Made by a program: the position numbers and the translations under genes
The notes under the pieces: generated by a model
What the model saw: the letters and a program-made list of their open reading frames with translations, nothing else
What the model was told of the DNA's origin: nothing
Databases searched by the model: none
DNA from: CBDHGY01 sp965263325
Lineage (GTDB): Bacteria; Pseudomonadota; Alphaproteobacteria; Caulobacterales; Hyphomonadaceae
NCBI GenBank assembly: GCA_965263325.1
Contig: CBDHGY010000002.1
Location: forward strand, 2,046,001-2,110,000
Length of the DNA: 64,000 bases
Direction: 5' to 3'
In this document: positions 46,719 through 56,023 of the stretch, piece after piece
How positions within the stretch are numbered: the stretch's first letter is position 1
Layout: every line of letters starts with the position of its first letter

Positions 46719-47078
46719 TCAATCACCTGATCGCCAAGCATCCCTAATATGCGCCGGCCACCGAAACGGTCGAACGGCAATGATGTCATACCTCTGATCC
46801 AAAGCTTCGAGACGCTTACGCGAGAGGTAATTCGCACCTGCAGCACAGATCCGTTTTCGTGCCGCAGGAGTGACAGCATTGATCGAATCTTCAACCGACC
46901 GCCTTGCTTTTACTTCAATAAATGCAACTAACTTTCCGCGCCGGGCGATGATGTCGATTTCACCCATTGGCGTTTTGTATCGCAGCTCGAGGATGGAATA
47001 TCCTTTGAGCATGAGCGCCGCGGCTGCCAAATACTCACTGCGACGCCCGCGCTTTTCTGCCTTACGTCGGTCAGTCAT
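46719..47078 (-). CDS. yraN: UPF0102 endonuclease-like protein YraN
   Basis: About 119 residues of the YraN family, with the restriction-endonuclease-like pattern MGEIDIIARRGKLVAFIEVKARRS (the D-x-E-V-K catalytic layout). Role in DNA metabolism is unproven. Its ATG overlaps the stop of rsmI by 8 bases. Confidence 0.9.
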   Translation of the reverse strand: MTDRRKAEKRGRRSEYLAAAALMLKGYSILELRYKTPMGEIDIIARRGKLVAFIEVKARRSVEDSINAVTPAARKRICAAGANYLSRKRLEALDQRYDIIAVRPFRWPAHIRDAWRSGD

Positions 47079-47982
47079 TTTTGAGCTGAAGCGCCCTCTG
47101 ATATGCATCGCGTTTTGAAATGCCGAAGGTCTCAGCGATTTCGTTGGCAGCGGCCTTTACAGGAAGTCGAGCAAGCGCGTCTGTTAGCGCTGTATCGATA
47201 TCTTCTGCACTCACCTCCCGAACAAGCGGCGGACCGACAAGCAACACAATCTCGCCTTTGGGCGGACCTTCCTGCTGATAGTGCTCAGCGAGCTCTGATA
47301 GCGATCCGCGACGCGTCTCTTCAAACAGCTTTGTCAATTCGCGCGCGACCGCCACCTCTCTCTGACCTCCCATTATGTCTGAGAGGTCGCGGAGAGCTGC
47401 CGCAAGCCTTGGGCCGCTTTCGTAAAAGATGAGCGTGGAGGGTATATCGATCAGCTCTTCCGCCAGTTTTTTCCGCGCGCCAGCTTTGGGCGGTAAGAAC
47501 CCAGCAAACATAAAGCGGTCGCTTGGAAGCCCGCTGGCAACCAACCCGGCGAGCATCGCTGATGCGCCCGGCACAGGAATGATCTTCACGCCTGCTTCGG
47601 CCGCCTCTCGAACAAGTTTCCAACCAGGATCAGAGACAAGCGGCGTTCCTGCATCCGAAATCAGAGCGATGCACGCCCCCGCTTCTAGCCGCTTTATGAG
47701 ATCTGGTCGGCGCGCTGCCCCATTATGGTCATGATAGGCACTCAGCTTAGCCGAAATACCATGTGCATTAAGGAGCTTAGCCGCAACCCGTGTGTCTTCG
47801 GCCAGAACCTCGTCTACGCTGGAGAGAATATCCAGTGCCCGAAGCGTGATGTCGCGCAAATTACCAATCGGGGTTGAGACGATGTGTAAGCCAGGACCTG
47901 CGGCTTGCACGGGCGAATGACCCTCTCTAGGGTCGCCAGAAACGCGAGTATGCGAATCAGTTGAGGGATCAGAAGATGACAT
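47071..47982 (-). CDS. rsmI: 16S rRNA (cytidine-1402-2'-O)-methyltransferase RsmI
   Basis: An RsmI enzyme of about 303 residues: LHIVSTPIGNLRDITLRALD, EDTRVAAKLL, ISDAGTPLVSDPG, and VPGASAMLAGLVASGLP are conserved. Start is unsettled: ATG 47982, ATG 47994 (with GAGGCG) or GTG 47910. The frame stays open to 48318 but reads through the convergent lipoprotein, so it is not taken. yraN follows with 8-base overlap. Divergent to the LppC-like gene with overlapping ends. Confidence 0.92.
   Translation of the reverse strand: MSSSDPSTDSHTRVSGDPREGHSPVQAAGPGLHIVSTPIGNLRDITLRALDILSSVDEVLAEDTRVAAKLLNAHGISAKLSAYHDHNGAARRPDLIKRLEAGACIALISDAGTPLVSDPGWKLVREAAEAGVKIIPVPGASAMLAGLVASGLPSDRFMFAGFLPPKAGARKKLAEELIDIPSTLIFYESGPRLAAALRDLSDIMGGQREVAVARELTKLFEETRRGSLSELAEHYQQEGPPKGEIVLLVGPPLVREVSAEDIDTALTDALARLPVKAAANEIAETFGISKRDAYQRALQLKND
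47919..47934. promoter_or_regulatory. palindrome at the rsmI-lppC junction
   Basis: GACCCT-CTCT-AGGGTC is a perfect 6-bp inverted repeat. It would lie upstream of rsmI if GTG 47910 is used, or inside its first codons if an ATG is used. Possible shared operator. Confidence 0.3.
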
Positions 47983-49271
47983 TGAGCCAAACATTACGCG
48001 CCTCGCGCCTTGCGCCAACCCTTCTTGTGGCAGCTTTTTTGCTGGCAGCCGGTTGCGCAAGCACACCCACGCAACCCCCACTGTCTCCATCAACGGGTGA
48101 TGAACGCGTTCCTGTGGACCCGGATGGCGGCGAGATTGACCCGGATGACATCGAAGAGATCTTCGATGAAGAAGACGAAGAAGCTGGATTAACTGAAGGC
48201 GAAGCCCTGACCCCGCCGCACATGGCCGAACGGGAATTAAAGCGAGCCGCCGTTCTTTTGCCATTCTCCCATTCTCAATCGCGCGTTCGAAGTGAAGCGG
48301 AAGGAATGCTGGCGGCAATTGAACTCGCGCTATTTGAGCAGGCAGGCGACAATTTCCTTGTTATTCCAAAAGATACAGGTGGCCGCGCCGATGTCGCAAC
48401 CACAAAGGCTGAGGAAGCGATCGCCGAGGGCGCTGATGTCATTATCGGCCCATTGTTTGGGGGCAATGTGCAGCCTGTTACCGAAATTGCGCGCGAGACC
48501 GGGGTTCCGGTTATCGCCTTTTCCAATGACCGTCAGGCCGCCGGCGGCGGCGCCTTCCTGATCTCGATTACACCCGAGTCGGAAGTGAATTCCATTGTAG
48601 AATATGCCTCTCGCCGAGGCGTACGTGCATATGCCTTCCTTGGTCCGGACACCGCTTATGGACGCCGCATTGAGAACGCACTGCGCGGTGCAGCAATTGT
48701 TCACGGCGGCGCAGTCATCGTATCAGAAAAGTACAGCAGTGATGGAGAAGGACAGCAAGAAGCCGCCGCCTTCGTTGCCAATGCGATTAAATCACAACCG
48801 TCTGGAACCGTTGCCGTTATGATCCCGGAGCGCGGCACGCGTCTGCGGTCCGTTGCTCCGCTCCTACCCTATAGCGGCGTTGATGTTCGCAAAATCAAGC
48901 TCCTCGGAACAGGGACATGGAATGATCCTTCCGTTTGGCGCGAACCCACCCTGTTCGGGGGGCTATTCGCAGCACCTGAGCCGCAAATCGGCGAGGAGTT
49001 CAAAACGAATTATCAGCGCAATTATGGCCGCGAGCCGAACGCGCTTGCCAGCCTTGGTTATGACGCCGCCGCTTTAGCGATAGGATTAGCCGGTGATGAT
49101 GGGCTAAATTATCAAGGCGTAACAGACGCCGATGGATTTATTGGAACGAACGGCTTGTTCCGACTTCGCCGGGATGGACTACCTGACCGAGGCCTTGCCA
49201 TTCTCGAAATTACCCCGCAGGGCGTTGAAGTCGTTCAACCGGGCAAGCAGAATTTCCGAGGTGGAAGCTAA
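47976..49271 (+). CDS. LppC-like penicillin-binding-protein activator lipoprotein
   Basis: About 431 residues with lipobox (LAAGC) and a periplasmic-binding-protein-like domain (VLLPFSHSQSRVRSEAEGML, ADVIIGPLFGGNVQPV, FLISITPESEV). It is the LppC/LpoA type that activates penicillin-binding proteins. An acidic stretch follows the lipobox. GAGGGA precedes ATG 47976. Divergent from rsmI. Confidence 0.87.
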   Translation: MTLSQTLRASRLAPTLLVAAFLLAAGCASTPTQPPLSPSTGDERVPVDPDGGEIDPDDIEEIFDEEDEEAGLTEGEALTPPHMAERELKRAAVLLPFSHSQSRVRSEAEGMLAAIELALFEQAGDNFLVIPKDTGGRADVATTKAEEAIAEGADVIIGPLFGGNVQPVTEIARETGVPVIAFSNDRQAAGGGAFLISITPESEVNSIVEYASRRGVRAYAFLGPDTAYGRRIENALRGAAIVHGGAVIVSEKYSSDGEGQQEAAAFVANAIKSQPSGTVAVMIPERGTRLRSVAPLLPYSGVDVRKIKLLGTGTWNDPSVWREPTLFGGLFAAPEPQIGEEFKTNYQRNYGREPNALASLGYDAAALAIGLAGDDGLNYQGVTDADGFIGTNGLFRLRRDGLPDRGLAILEITPQGVEVVQPGKQNFRGGS

Positions 49272-49318
49272 CCACAACCTATCTTGCCCACCGCGCGAAA
49301 TCGGTTAAACCCGCGCGG

Positions 49319-50356
49319 ATGAGCGAAGAACACCCAACATATTCCGGCCCGGAACGCGTCTTTTCAGGCGTACAACCCACCGGCAACCTCCATCTCGGCA
49401 ACTATCTTGGTGCGCTGAAAAAATTTGCAGACCTTCAAGACGAAGGGCGCGAATGCATTTTCTGCGTTGTCGATTTGCATGCGATCACCGTTCCGCAAGA
49501 GGTTGGTGCCCTGCCGGACCAGACCCGCCAAATTGCGGCGGCCATGATGGCTGTCGGCGTCGACCCTGAGAAATCTATTCTGTTTGTGCAGTCTTCTGTC
49601 CTGGCACATTCAGAACTCGCCTGGATCTTAAACTGCGTCGCACGCATGGGCTGGTTGGAGCGCATGACACAGTGGAAGGATAAATCCGGCAAGAATGCAG
49701 AGCGCTCCTCTGTGGGTCTGTTCGACTATCCCGTTTTACAAGCTGCAGACATCCTCGCCTACAAAGCCACGCATGTGCCTGTCGGCGAAGATCAGAAACA
49801 GCATTTGGAACTGAGCCGTGATATAGCTGACCGTTTCAACCGCGAATTTGAAGCGCCGGGCTTCTTTCCGCTTCCCGAACCGCTCGTCAAAGGGCCGGGC
49901 GCGCGCATTATGTCATTGAAGGACGGTAGCAAGAAAATGTCGAAGTCTGATCCATCAGACTTATCACGGATCAATCTGATCGATGATGCCGACACGATTG
50001 CGAAAAAGATAAAGAAATCAAAGACAGATACGCTCGGTGACATGCCGTCAGAAAAAGATGGCCTTGAAGGACGCCCAGAAGTCGAAAACCTTGTGGGCAT
50101 CTACGCTGCTATGTCAGGCCAAACCGTTGAAGACGTCCTGTCCGAATATGGTGGCAAAGGATTTGGTGTTTTTAAACCGGCTCTTGCTGAGCTGGCAGTC
50201 AGTCACCTCTCCCCAATCACGACGCGCATGCGCGAGTATATGGATGATCCTGCAGAAATTGACCGGTCACTCACCAAAGGCGGACATGCCGCAAATGCGA
50301 TTGCTGCTCCGATCATGGATGACGTGCGACGCGCGGTCGGCTTTTGGAAAGGTTGA
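49319..50356 (+). CDS. trpS: tryptophanyl-tRNA synthetase
   Basis: A 345-residue class I synthetase. HIGH-equivalent PTGNLHLGNYLGAL, KMSKS motif KKMSKSDPSDLSR, and GEDQKQHLELSRDIADRFN are diagnostic. Complete. Separated by 47 bases from the LppC-like gene. Confidence 0.96.
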   Translation: MSEEHPTYSGPERVFSGVQPTGNLHLGNYLGALKKFADLQDEGRECIFCVVDLHAITVPQEVGALPDQTRQIAAAMMAVGVDPEKSILFVQSSVLAHSELAWILNCVARMGWLERMTQWKDKSGKNAERSSVGLFDYPVLQAADILAYKATHVPVGEDQKQHLELSRDIADRFNREFEAPGFFPLPEPLVKGPGARIMSLKDGSKKMSKSDPSDLSRINLIDDADTIAKKIKKSKTDTLGDMPSEKDGLEGRPEVENLVGIYAAMSGQTVEDVLSEYGGKGFGVFKPALAELAVSHLSPITTRMREYMDDPAEIDRSLTKGGHAANAIAAPIMDDVRRAVGFWKG

Positions 50357-50394
50357 GGCGCACCTATCTTAGTCTCTTGAACGGAGATGATCTT

Positions 50395-50874
50395 ATGAAA
50401 TTTCGTATTTTAGCGCTTTCAATCGGGCTTGCTTCTGGCATAGCAGCTTGCGGGTCCGAGCCGGCCGAAACGTCAGCAGTTACCGCACCTGCAGCGACAG
50501 TAGAGATTGCTGATCTTTACATAATCGCTCCATCACCTGGTCGTTCTACCGCCGGCGGCGGCATGCAGATCACAGCAACGGGCGGAGACTACCGCCTTGT
50601 GTCGGCTTCGAGCGAAAACGCTGAGCGCGTCGAGATGCATACAATACTAATGGAAGATGACGTCATGCAAATGCGCCAGGTAGACGGCTTCGATATCGCA
50701 GCTGGCGAAACACTAAATCTGGGATCTGGTGGGCCACACTTGATGATATATGGCCTAGACGAAGGACTTCAGATCGGAGACGAAACGGAAATGCTCTTCA
50801 CCTTCGAGACTTCAGAAGGGGAACCTGTTACGCTGAACTATCGCGCTGAAATTCGCAGCATCACGGATCAATAA
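50395..50874 (+). CDS. PCuAC-type copper chaperone lipoprotein
   Basis: About 159 residues with a lipobox (IAAC). The copper-binding H-x10-M-x21-H-x-M pattern is His82, Met93, His115 and Met117. PCuAC delivers Cu(I) to cytochrome oxidase CuA/CuB sites in the periplasm. GGAG upstream; the ATG at 50344 overlaps trpS and is not used. The final 150-base gap has nothing recognisable. Confidence 0.9.
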   Translation: MKFRILALSIGLASGIAACGSEPAETSAVTAPAATVEIADLYIIAPSPGRSTAGGGMQITATGGDYRLVSASSENAERVEMHTILMEDDVMQMRQVDGFDIAAGETLNLGSGGPHLMIYGLDEGLQIGDETEMLFTFETSEGEPVTLNYRAEIRSITDQ

Positions 50875-51024
50875 TCCAATACTCTCCAAGAATTCACCTA
50901 AAACTGGCTGAAAATTTGCAGTCTTGATGGCATGTGACCTTGCTTTTCAGCCCGTTTACTGGTCTTTTACCATTGGGCGAGGGCGTCACACTTCATTTGT
51001 GTGCGGATGAACTAGGAGTGCGCC

Positions 51025-52062
51025 TTGCCACCTCGTGAACTTGTTCCCATCGATACGTCCTACCGGGAGTCTCCGGCCGTGACGGTTCTTGAGCCAGCGC
51101 GCCATGTTGAGCTGGAATATGCAGAGCCAAGCCCCGTTATGGGTGTTATGTCCCGCGCATGGCGTCGCCTGATCTTTTTGCTCAAGGCAGCAATTTTGAT
51201 CGCGTTGATTGGTGCCTACCCTGCCATGACAGTCGCTTCACACCAGATAGATGACACGCCCATTGAATTTGCTGATGGATATGAGTGGTCTGTCGGTGAG
51301 GTCGGGAAGACTGTCACCTTGATTGCGCGTATCCTGGAAGGGCCCGGTTGGGCAGGTGATCAGGCCGGCTGGCACCCTCAAGCACGGCTCACAGCTATGC
51401 CCGCTTGGCAGGAAGGCGTCGCTGAGTCCGCGGCCGACTATACACGCCTGCTTGCAGTTCAAACTGGAAACGAAGATGTCGCTGCGGCCGCCAGATTGCT
51501 CACGCCGGAACCTGAAGCCATGGGCGATCGCCTAACGGCGGCGGCTGAAATTCTCGCAAATTACGATGCAAGAGTTGAAAGTGGGCACGCGGATGCTCCC
51601 GCTGGGGCGAAGGCGCTCAAGCAAAAAATCGACCTTACCATTGGCTGGGCCGAGGATTCGCGCTCATCGCTTGCCGTTCTTGCTCGCACACCTGCCGCCT
51701 GGCCGGCCAGCTACGATGACATCCGCTCTTACTATAGAGCAAAAGCGCGCGCACACGTCGCCCATGAATTGCTAAGCGCATCACTCGCAGCTCAAAATGA
51801 AGCGATCATCGCTCGCGGGCTGACAGAAACCAAAACGGAGGCCCTAGCGCTCTGGCGGAAAGCGGCTGTGCAGCGCCCATTGCTGGTTTCAAACCAAACA
51901 GGCGATGGCGTGCTAGGCAGCCATCTGACAAGTATGGCTTTCCTAATGGACGAAGCGAGAGCAGCTACCATCGTTCTTTCCGAAGGATTGGCGAAACCTG
52001 TTCCTCAGCCAGAAGGCGCGCGATCAGCCGAACTTGCCGCCGCGGCACCGCCATCACCTTGA
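51025..52062 (+). CDS. DUF2333-family membrane-anchored protein
   Basis: A 345-residue protein with a single hydrophobic helix (about 48-66) after a cytoplasmic tail. The pattern GWAGDQAGWHPQARLTAMPAWQEGV, helical bundles and W-P-A-S matches DUF2333. Function unknown. Start TTG with AGGAG 7 bases upstream. Ends in a Pro/Ala-rich tail. Confidence 0.72.
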   Translation: MPPRELVPIDTSYRESPAVTVLEPARHVELEYAEPSPVMGVMSRAWRRLIFLLKAAILIALIGAYPAMTVASHQIDDTPIEFADGYEWSVGEVGKTVTLIARILEGPGWAGDQAGWHPQARLTAMPAWQEGVAESAADYTRLLAVQTGNEDVAAAARLLTPEPEAMGDRLTAAAEILANYDARVESGHADAPAGAKALKQKIDLTIGWAEDSRSSLAVLARTPAAWPASYDDIRSYYRAKARAHVAHELLSASLAAQNEAIIARGLTETKTEALALWRKAAVQRPLLVSNQTGDGVLGSHLTSMAFLMDEARAATIVLSEGLAKPVPQPEGARSAELAAAAPPSP

Positions 52063-52124
52063 TCTTCGGCTGTTAAGCAACCATTTCAAGGGCGAATGCT
52101 TCCGACGAGAAGGACCCTCGCCCA

Positions 52125-52709
52125 ATGTTCATCCAAACAGAGCCGACCCCTAATCCAGATACGGTGAAATTCTTGCCAGGCCGCGAAGTTGCCGGAGACG
52201 CCGGACCGTTTGACTATGCGCGCGCTGAGGCAGATACAGCCGCTCCCATGGCACAAACCCTGTTTCACCAAGTCGAGGGCATCGCGCGGGTTTTCCTTGG
52301 ACGCGACTTTATCTCGATCACGAAAACAGAGGACGCAGACTGGAAGCACGTCAAACCGCTAACGATCGCCGCGATTATGGACCACTTTGTGGCTGGAATG
52401 CCTGTGCTGGATGCAGGTGCGGTCTCCTACACCGAAGATGATGAAGACGACATCAAGTATGAAGGCGAGACTGCGGAAATCGTCGCAGAGATCCGCGAAC
52501 TCATCGACACGCGTGTCCGCCCGGCAGTCGCACAAGATGGTGGAGACATTACGTTTCGCCGATTTGAAGCCGATACAGGCATCGTGAAGCTCACCATGCG
52601 CGGTGCCTGCGCGGGCTGCCCAAGCTCAACGATGACACTGAAGCAAGGCATCGAGAATATGCTGAAAGCCTACGTTCCCGAAGTGACGGCGGTTGAGGCG
52701 GTGCTTTAG
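52125..52709 (+). CDS. NifU-family iron-sulfur scaffold (Nfu)
   Basis: A 194-residue protein with an N-terminal Nfu domain (TEPTPNPDTVKFLPG) and a C-terminal NifU domain (RPAVAQDGGDITF, CAGCPSSTMTLKQGIE). The CxxC holds a 4Fe-4S cluster passed to enzymes such as RlmN and LeuC. It starts a run toward fur. Confidence 0.93.
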   Translation: MFIQTEPTPNPDTVKFLPGREVAGDAGPFDYARAEADTAAPMAQTLFHQVEGIARVFLGRDFISITKTEDADWKHVKPLTIAAIMDHFVAGMPVLDAGAVSYTEDDEDDIKYEGETAEIVAEIRELIDTRVRPAVAQDGGDITFRRFEADTGIVKLTMRGACAGCPSSTMTLKQGIENMLKAYVPEVTAVEAVL

Positions 52710-52718
52710 GTTATTTCC

Positions 52719-53246
52719 ATGATACATGGGCTAGCGACACTAGGACTTCGATTAGGCGCAATCTACTGGATTGTAGACGGCATCTGGATCGTTCTCAGAG
52801 CATTTACGATGAGAGCAGAATTCGGCGTCGATGGTTCAGATACGGGTTTATATTCTGACTATCTCGTCCAGTATTCAATTGAAGGCATTTTTGGCATTGC
52901 GCTTGGTTTCTTTTTAATCTTGTTCTCGAGTTCCGCGGGTAAACTTGTATCTCGCGGGATTCCCGAACGGGTGAATCCACATATCAATGGCAAAACCATT
53001 ATCCACGCCGGAACGGTTATCATTGGAATTTGGCTGATTGCGGATGTCCTGCCTGATTTGCTGGTATATTCTTACAGTTCGCTACGAGTTGGCGGAGACA
53101 ACGTGCAGCCATATTTCTATGGAGATCAAGCGCGTTTGATCTCCCAAGCGATCGTAGGTGTAGTTTTAATCTTGTTCGATAGCTGGCTAATCAAGCCTTT
53201 TCGGTGGCTACGTTATGGTTCAGCGAAGCGCCAGGAAACTGAATAG
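52719..53246 (+). CDS. hypothetical four-helix membrane protein
   Basis: A 175-residue protein with four hydrophobic helices. I do not recognise a family. It begins 9 bases after the Nfu stop and has its own ATG; no clear ribosome-binding site. Its last codons overlap the longer open frame of the nitroreductase gene. Confidence 0.65.
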   Translation: MIHGLATLGLRLGAIYWIVDGIWIVLRAFTMRAEFGVDGSDTGLYSDYLVQYSIEGIFGIALGFFLILFSSSAGKLVSRGIPERVNPHINGKTIIHAGTVIIGIWLIADVLPDLLVYSYSSLRVGGDNVQPYFYGDQARLISQAIVGVVLILFDSWLIKPFRWLRYGSAKRQETE

Positions 53247-53310
53247 GGATTCCCACTCAGTTCGTTTCCAGTTATTGCCTCACATAAACAAAATAAAAGG
53301 AGCCACGCCC

Positions 53311-53913
53311 ATGTCTGATCCCGTCAATGACTACGCCCTCGACACCATCTGGCGAACAGCGCGCTCCTATAATGGCTGGCAAGAGAAGGGCGTTCCAGAA
53401 ACGCTGATCCGCGCAACGTATGATCTCGCAAAAATGGGATCGACTAGCGCGAACTGCTCACCTGCGCGCTTCATATTCCTTCAGTCACAAGAAGCCAAAG
53501 AACGCCTGAAGCCGCACTTGATGGAAGGCAATGTCGAGAAGACGATGGCCGCTCCTTGGACGATTATCATCGCGCACGATATGAATTTCCACGAGAAGAT
53601 TCCGGAACTGTTTCCGCACAATCCAGGTGCAAAAGACTGGTTCTCTGACAATCACATGCGTGCGGAAACAGCCTTCCGAAATGGCTCGCTACAAGGAGCT
53701 TACCTGATGCTTGCCGCGCGAGCGCTTGGACTTGATTGCGGCCCAATGTCGGGCTTCAACCCGGACGGAGTCTATCAGGAATTTCTGAACGACCTTGATG
53801 GCGATGGCGAATGGAAGCCGAATTTCCTTTGCAATATTGGCTACGGCAGCAAAAAAGACCTCTTCGACCGCTCACCCCGCCTTACATTTGAAGACGCCTG
53901 CCGCATTCTGTGA
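53311..53913 (+). CDS. nitroreductase-family oxidoreductase, RutE-like
   Basis: A 200-residue FMN nitroreductase. RSYNGWQEKGVPETLIRATYDLAKMG, TSANCSPARFIFL and LAARALGLDCGPMSGFN resemble malonic-semialdehyde reductase RutE. Start 53311 has AGGAG. No rut genes are here, so another carbonyl or nitro substrate is possible. tsaB starts on its stop. Confidence 0.85.
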   Translation: MSDPVNDYALDTIWRTARSYNGWQEKGVPETLIRATYDLAKMGSTSANCSPARFIFLQSQEAKERLKPHLMEGNVEKTMAAPWTIIIAHDMNFHEKIPELFPHNPGAKDWFSDNHMRAETAFRNGSLQGAYLMLAARALGLDCGPMSGFNPDGVYQEFLNDLDGDGEWKPNFLCNIGYGSKKDLFDRSPRLTFEDACRIL

Positions 53914-54557
53914 AACTCCTGAGCATTCATACTGCCTTTCCAGCATGTGATGTTGCTGTACTCGGTCACGGACGAGGCCTCGTGCATCGCCGCGAACCCA
54001 TGACCCGCGGCCAGGATGCCCGCCTTCCCGAGCTTACGGACGAAGTGCTTTTGGACGCAGGCGTGAAAATGACTGAACTGGAGCGCATTGCCGTTGTGAC
54101 TGGCCCGGGCAGCTTTACAGGTGTGCGTGTCGGCGTCGCTTTCGCTCGGGGTCTCGCGCTTGCACTAAACATTCCGTGCATCGGTGTTACGAGCCTTGAA
54201 GCGGCATTGCCCACCGGGTATCGGGGGCCCACCCTTGGCGCTCTGCCTGCGCAAGTCCGCCCACCCGAACTTACCTATTGGATTCAGCGCTTTGATCTCG
54301 GCGCGGCGATTGAACCTCCAAGCGAAATCGGACTGGATGACCTGGTTGGTGAGCTCAATCAACAATCCGTGCCAATATTCGGATTTGGACTAGAGGCAAT
54401 CGCGAGTGAGGCGAGCGAAATTGTGATCACTCCGGCAGAACCATCAGCAATCACAGCCGGAAAAGCGGCCATCGAGATGCAGCCAGATCGCCACCCTCCT
54501 GTGCCAGCTTATGTCCGCATGCCGGATGCGCAACCAATGAAGCCACCAGGCGCATGA
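53910..54557 (+). CDS. tsaB: tRNA threonylcarbamoyladenosine protein TsaB
   Basis: A 215-residue Kae1-like protein, beginning LLSIHTAFPACDVAVL, with TGPGSFTGVRVGVAFARGLALAL as the family signature. It partners TsaD and TsaE in t6A37 formation. GTG start overlaps the nitroreductase stop (GTGA). Confidence 0.92.
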   Translation: MKLLSIHTAFPACDVAVLGHGRGLVHRREPMTRGQDARLPELTDEVLLDAGVKMTELERIAVVTGPGSFTGVRVGVAFARGLALALNIPCIGVTSLEAALPTGYRGPTLGALPAQVRPPELTYWIQRFDLGAAIEPPSEIGLDDLVGELNQQSVPIFGFGLEAIASEASEIVITPAEPSAITAGKAAIEMQPDRHPPVPAYVRMPDAQPMKPPGA

Positions 54558-55033
54558 GCCTCCCACTGATTGTATTGCGTCCAGACGACGCCGCCCGCAT
54601 CGCATCACTTCATGGCAGCGCTACAGGCAATCCATGGCCGGTGCAGGATCATCGATCGCTTCTAAAGCAAAGTACGTGCTTAGGTCTCGGCATCTGCGAA
54701 GATGAAAGCGATACGCTCACTGCCTTTGCAATCTGCCAAACCGTGCTCGAAAGCGCCGATCTATTGATGATTGCGACGGATCCTAATTTTCGCAGACAAG
54801 GCCGCGCTCGGGCTCTGCTACGAGGATTGCTTAAACGATTGGGCGAACGCGGGGTCCAGCGCCTGACCCTAGATGTTGCTGCCGACAATAGCGGAGCCGT
54901 CGCACTATATCGTTCACTGGGGTTTGCCGAGGATGGGCGCAGGCCTAAATATTATAAACGCGAAAATATGAGCGTGGATGCCATCCTCATGTCTCGTGCA
55001 ATTACTGGACTTCCTTTTCGCGAAAAGGCATGA
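54554..55033 (+). CDS. rimI: ribosomal-protein S18-alanine N-acetyltransferase-like (RimI)
   Basis: A 159-residue GNAT enzyme. IATDPNFRRQGRARALLRGLL is the acetyl-CoA loop and LDVAADNSGAVALYRSLGF the C-terminal motif. Adjacent tsaB is the normal neighbour of rimI. Starts with an ATGA overlap with tsaB and ends overlapping fur. Confidence 0.88.
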   Translation: MSLPLIVLRPDDAARIASLHGSATGNPWPVQDHRSLLKQSTCLGLGICEDESDTLTAFAICQTVLESADLLMIATDPNFRRQGRARALLRGLLKRLGERGVQRLTLDVAADNSGAVALYRSLGFAEDGRRPKYYKRENMSVDAILMSRAITGLPFREKA

Positions 55034-55455
55034 AGGCACCCATGGATCGAATCGAAAAACTCTGCGTTGAAAAAGGGCTTCGCATGACGGAGCAACGGCG
55101 CATTATTGCACGTGTCCTCTCGGCTTCGGATGATCATCCAGATGCCGAAGAACTGCATCGCCGCGCCAATGTATTGGACACGTCGATCTCACTTGCCACT
55201 GTGTACCGGACAGTAAAATTGTTCGAAGATAGTGGTATAATCGAACGCCATGATTTTCGTGATGGCCGAGCGCGATATGAAGAAGTCCCCGACGAGCACC
55301 ATGACCACCTTATCGATGTGAAATCGGGTGCAGTGGTTGAGTTCCATTCCGAAGAGATTGAAAAACTACAAGAAGAAATCGCTCACAAGCTTGGATATAA
55401 GCTCGTTGATCATCGGTTAGAATTGTATGGCGTTCCCCTAAAAGAGACGGACTAA
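55030..55455 (+). CDS. fur: ferric uptake regulator Fur (Fur/Mur type)
   Basis: A 141-residue Fur protein. GLRMTEQRRIIARVLS, ISLATVYRTVKLFEDSGIIERHDF and DEHHDHLID are the winged-helix and metal signatures; no C-terminal CxxC, common in alphaproteobacterial Fur/Mur. ATG overlaps rimI by 4 bases; Met5 is an alternative start. Distinct from the Irr-like protein at 8.7 kb. Confidence 0.92.
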   Translation: MKAPMDRIEKLCVEKGLRMTEQRRIIARVLSASDDHPDAEELHRRANVLDTSISLATVYRTVKLFEDSGIIERHDFRDGRARYEEVPDEHHDHLIDVKSGAVVEFHSEEIEKLQEEIAHKLGYKLVDHRLELYGVPLKETD

Positions 55456-55541
55456 CAATGCGACGCGCCCAATAATGGACGCGCCGCCAGTCTCAGACCC
55501 AAGGGGAAAGGTCTTCAACGATTTAATTGCGAGTGTAGCGG

Positions 55542-56018
55542 TTAGGCAGACCGCTGGCCTTCGATCACTTGTGGCTTTGTCACTTCAGGAGCACCGTTAC
55601 CAATTGCAATCTTGCGCGGTTTCATCGCTTCGGGCAATTCACGTTCCAGTGAGATTTTGAGTAAACCAAGTTCAAGATCAGCGCCGCGAACCTTAACATG
55701 GTCAGCCAATTGGAAGCGCCGAATGAAGCCGCGCTCTGCTATGCCGCGATGAATAAAGTCGCGCTCACCGCCATTTTCTGGCGTGGATTTCTTGCCGGCG
55801 ACCGTTAATACGCCTTCTTTAATCTCTATATCGAGATCTTCTTCGGCAAAGCCTGCCACGGCAATTTCTATGGCGAAACCATTCTCACCAGTGCGTTCTA
55901 TATTGTAAGGGGGATAGCCTTGCGTGCCATCAAGGCGGTGGGCCGTGTCGATCATATTCGCGAGACGATCAAAACCAACCATGGTGCGGTAAAGGGGGGA
56001 AAGATCGAGATTTGACAT
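55542..56018 (-). CDS. small heat-shock protein Hsp20/IbpA-like
   Basis: About 158 residues with an alpha-crystallin domain. The N-terminus SPLYRTMVGFDRLANMID is IbpA-like; then YNIERTGENGFAIEIAVAGF, EGVLTVAGKK, HRGIAERGFIRRF and LGLLKISLERELPE. A holdase for unfolded proteins. Start 56018 has AAAGGA. Its leader contains a ROSE-like hairpin. Confidence 0.94.
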   Translation of the reverse strand: MSNLDLSPLYRTMVGFDRLANMIDTAHRLDGTQGYPPYNIERTGENGFAIEIAVAGFAEEDLDIEIKEGVLTVAGKKSTPENGGERDFIHRGIAERGFIRRFQLADHVKVRGADLELGLLKISLERELPEAMKPRKIAIGNGAPEVTKPQVIEGQRSA

Positions 56019-56023
56019 CGGGT

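Noticed and set aside
47995..48318. N-terminal extension of RsmI to 48318
   Set aside because: It is antisense to the LppC-like gene and has the low-complexity Arg/Leu look of a shadow frame; the conserved fold starts after 47910.
55455..55541. GACGCGCC direct repeat between fur and hsp20 as a terminator
   Set aside because: The copies are direct, not inverted, so no stem can form between them.
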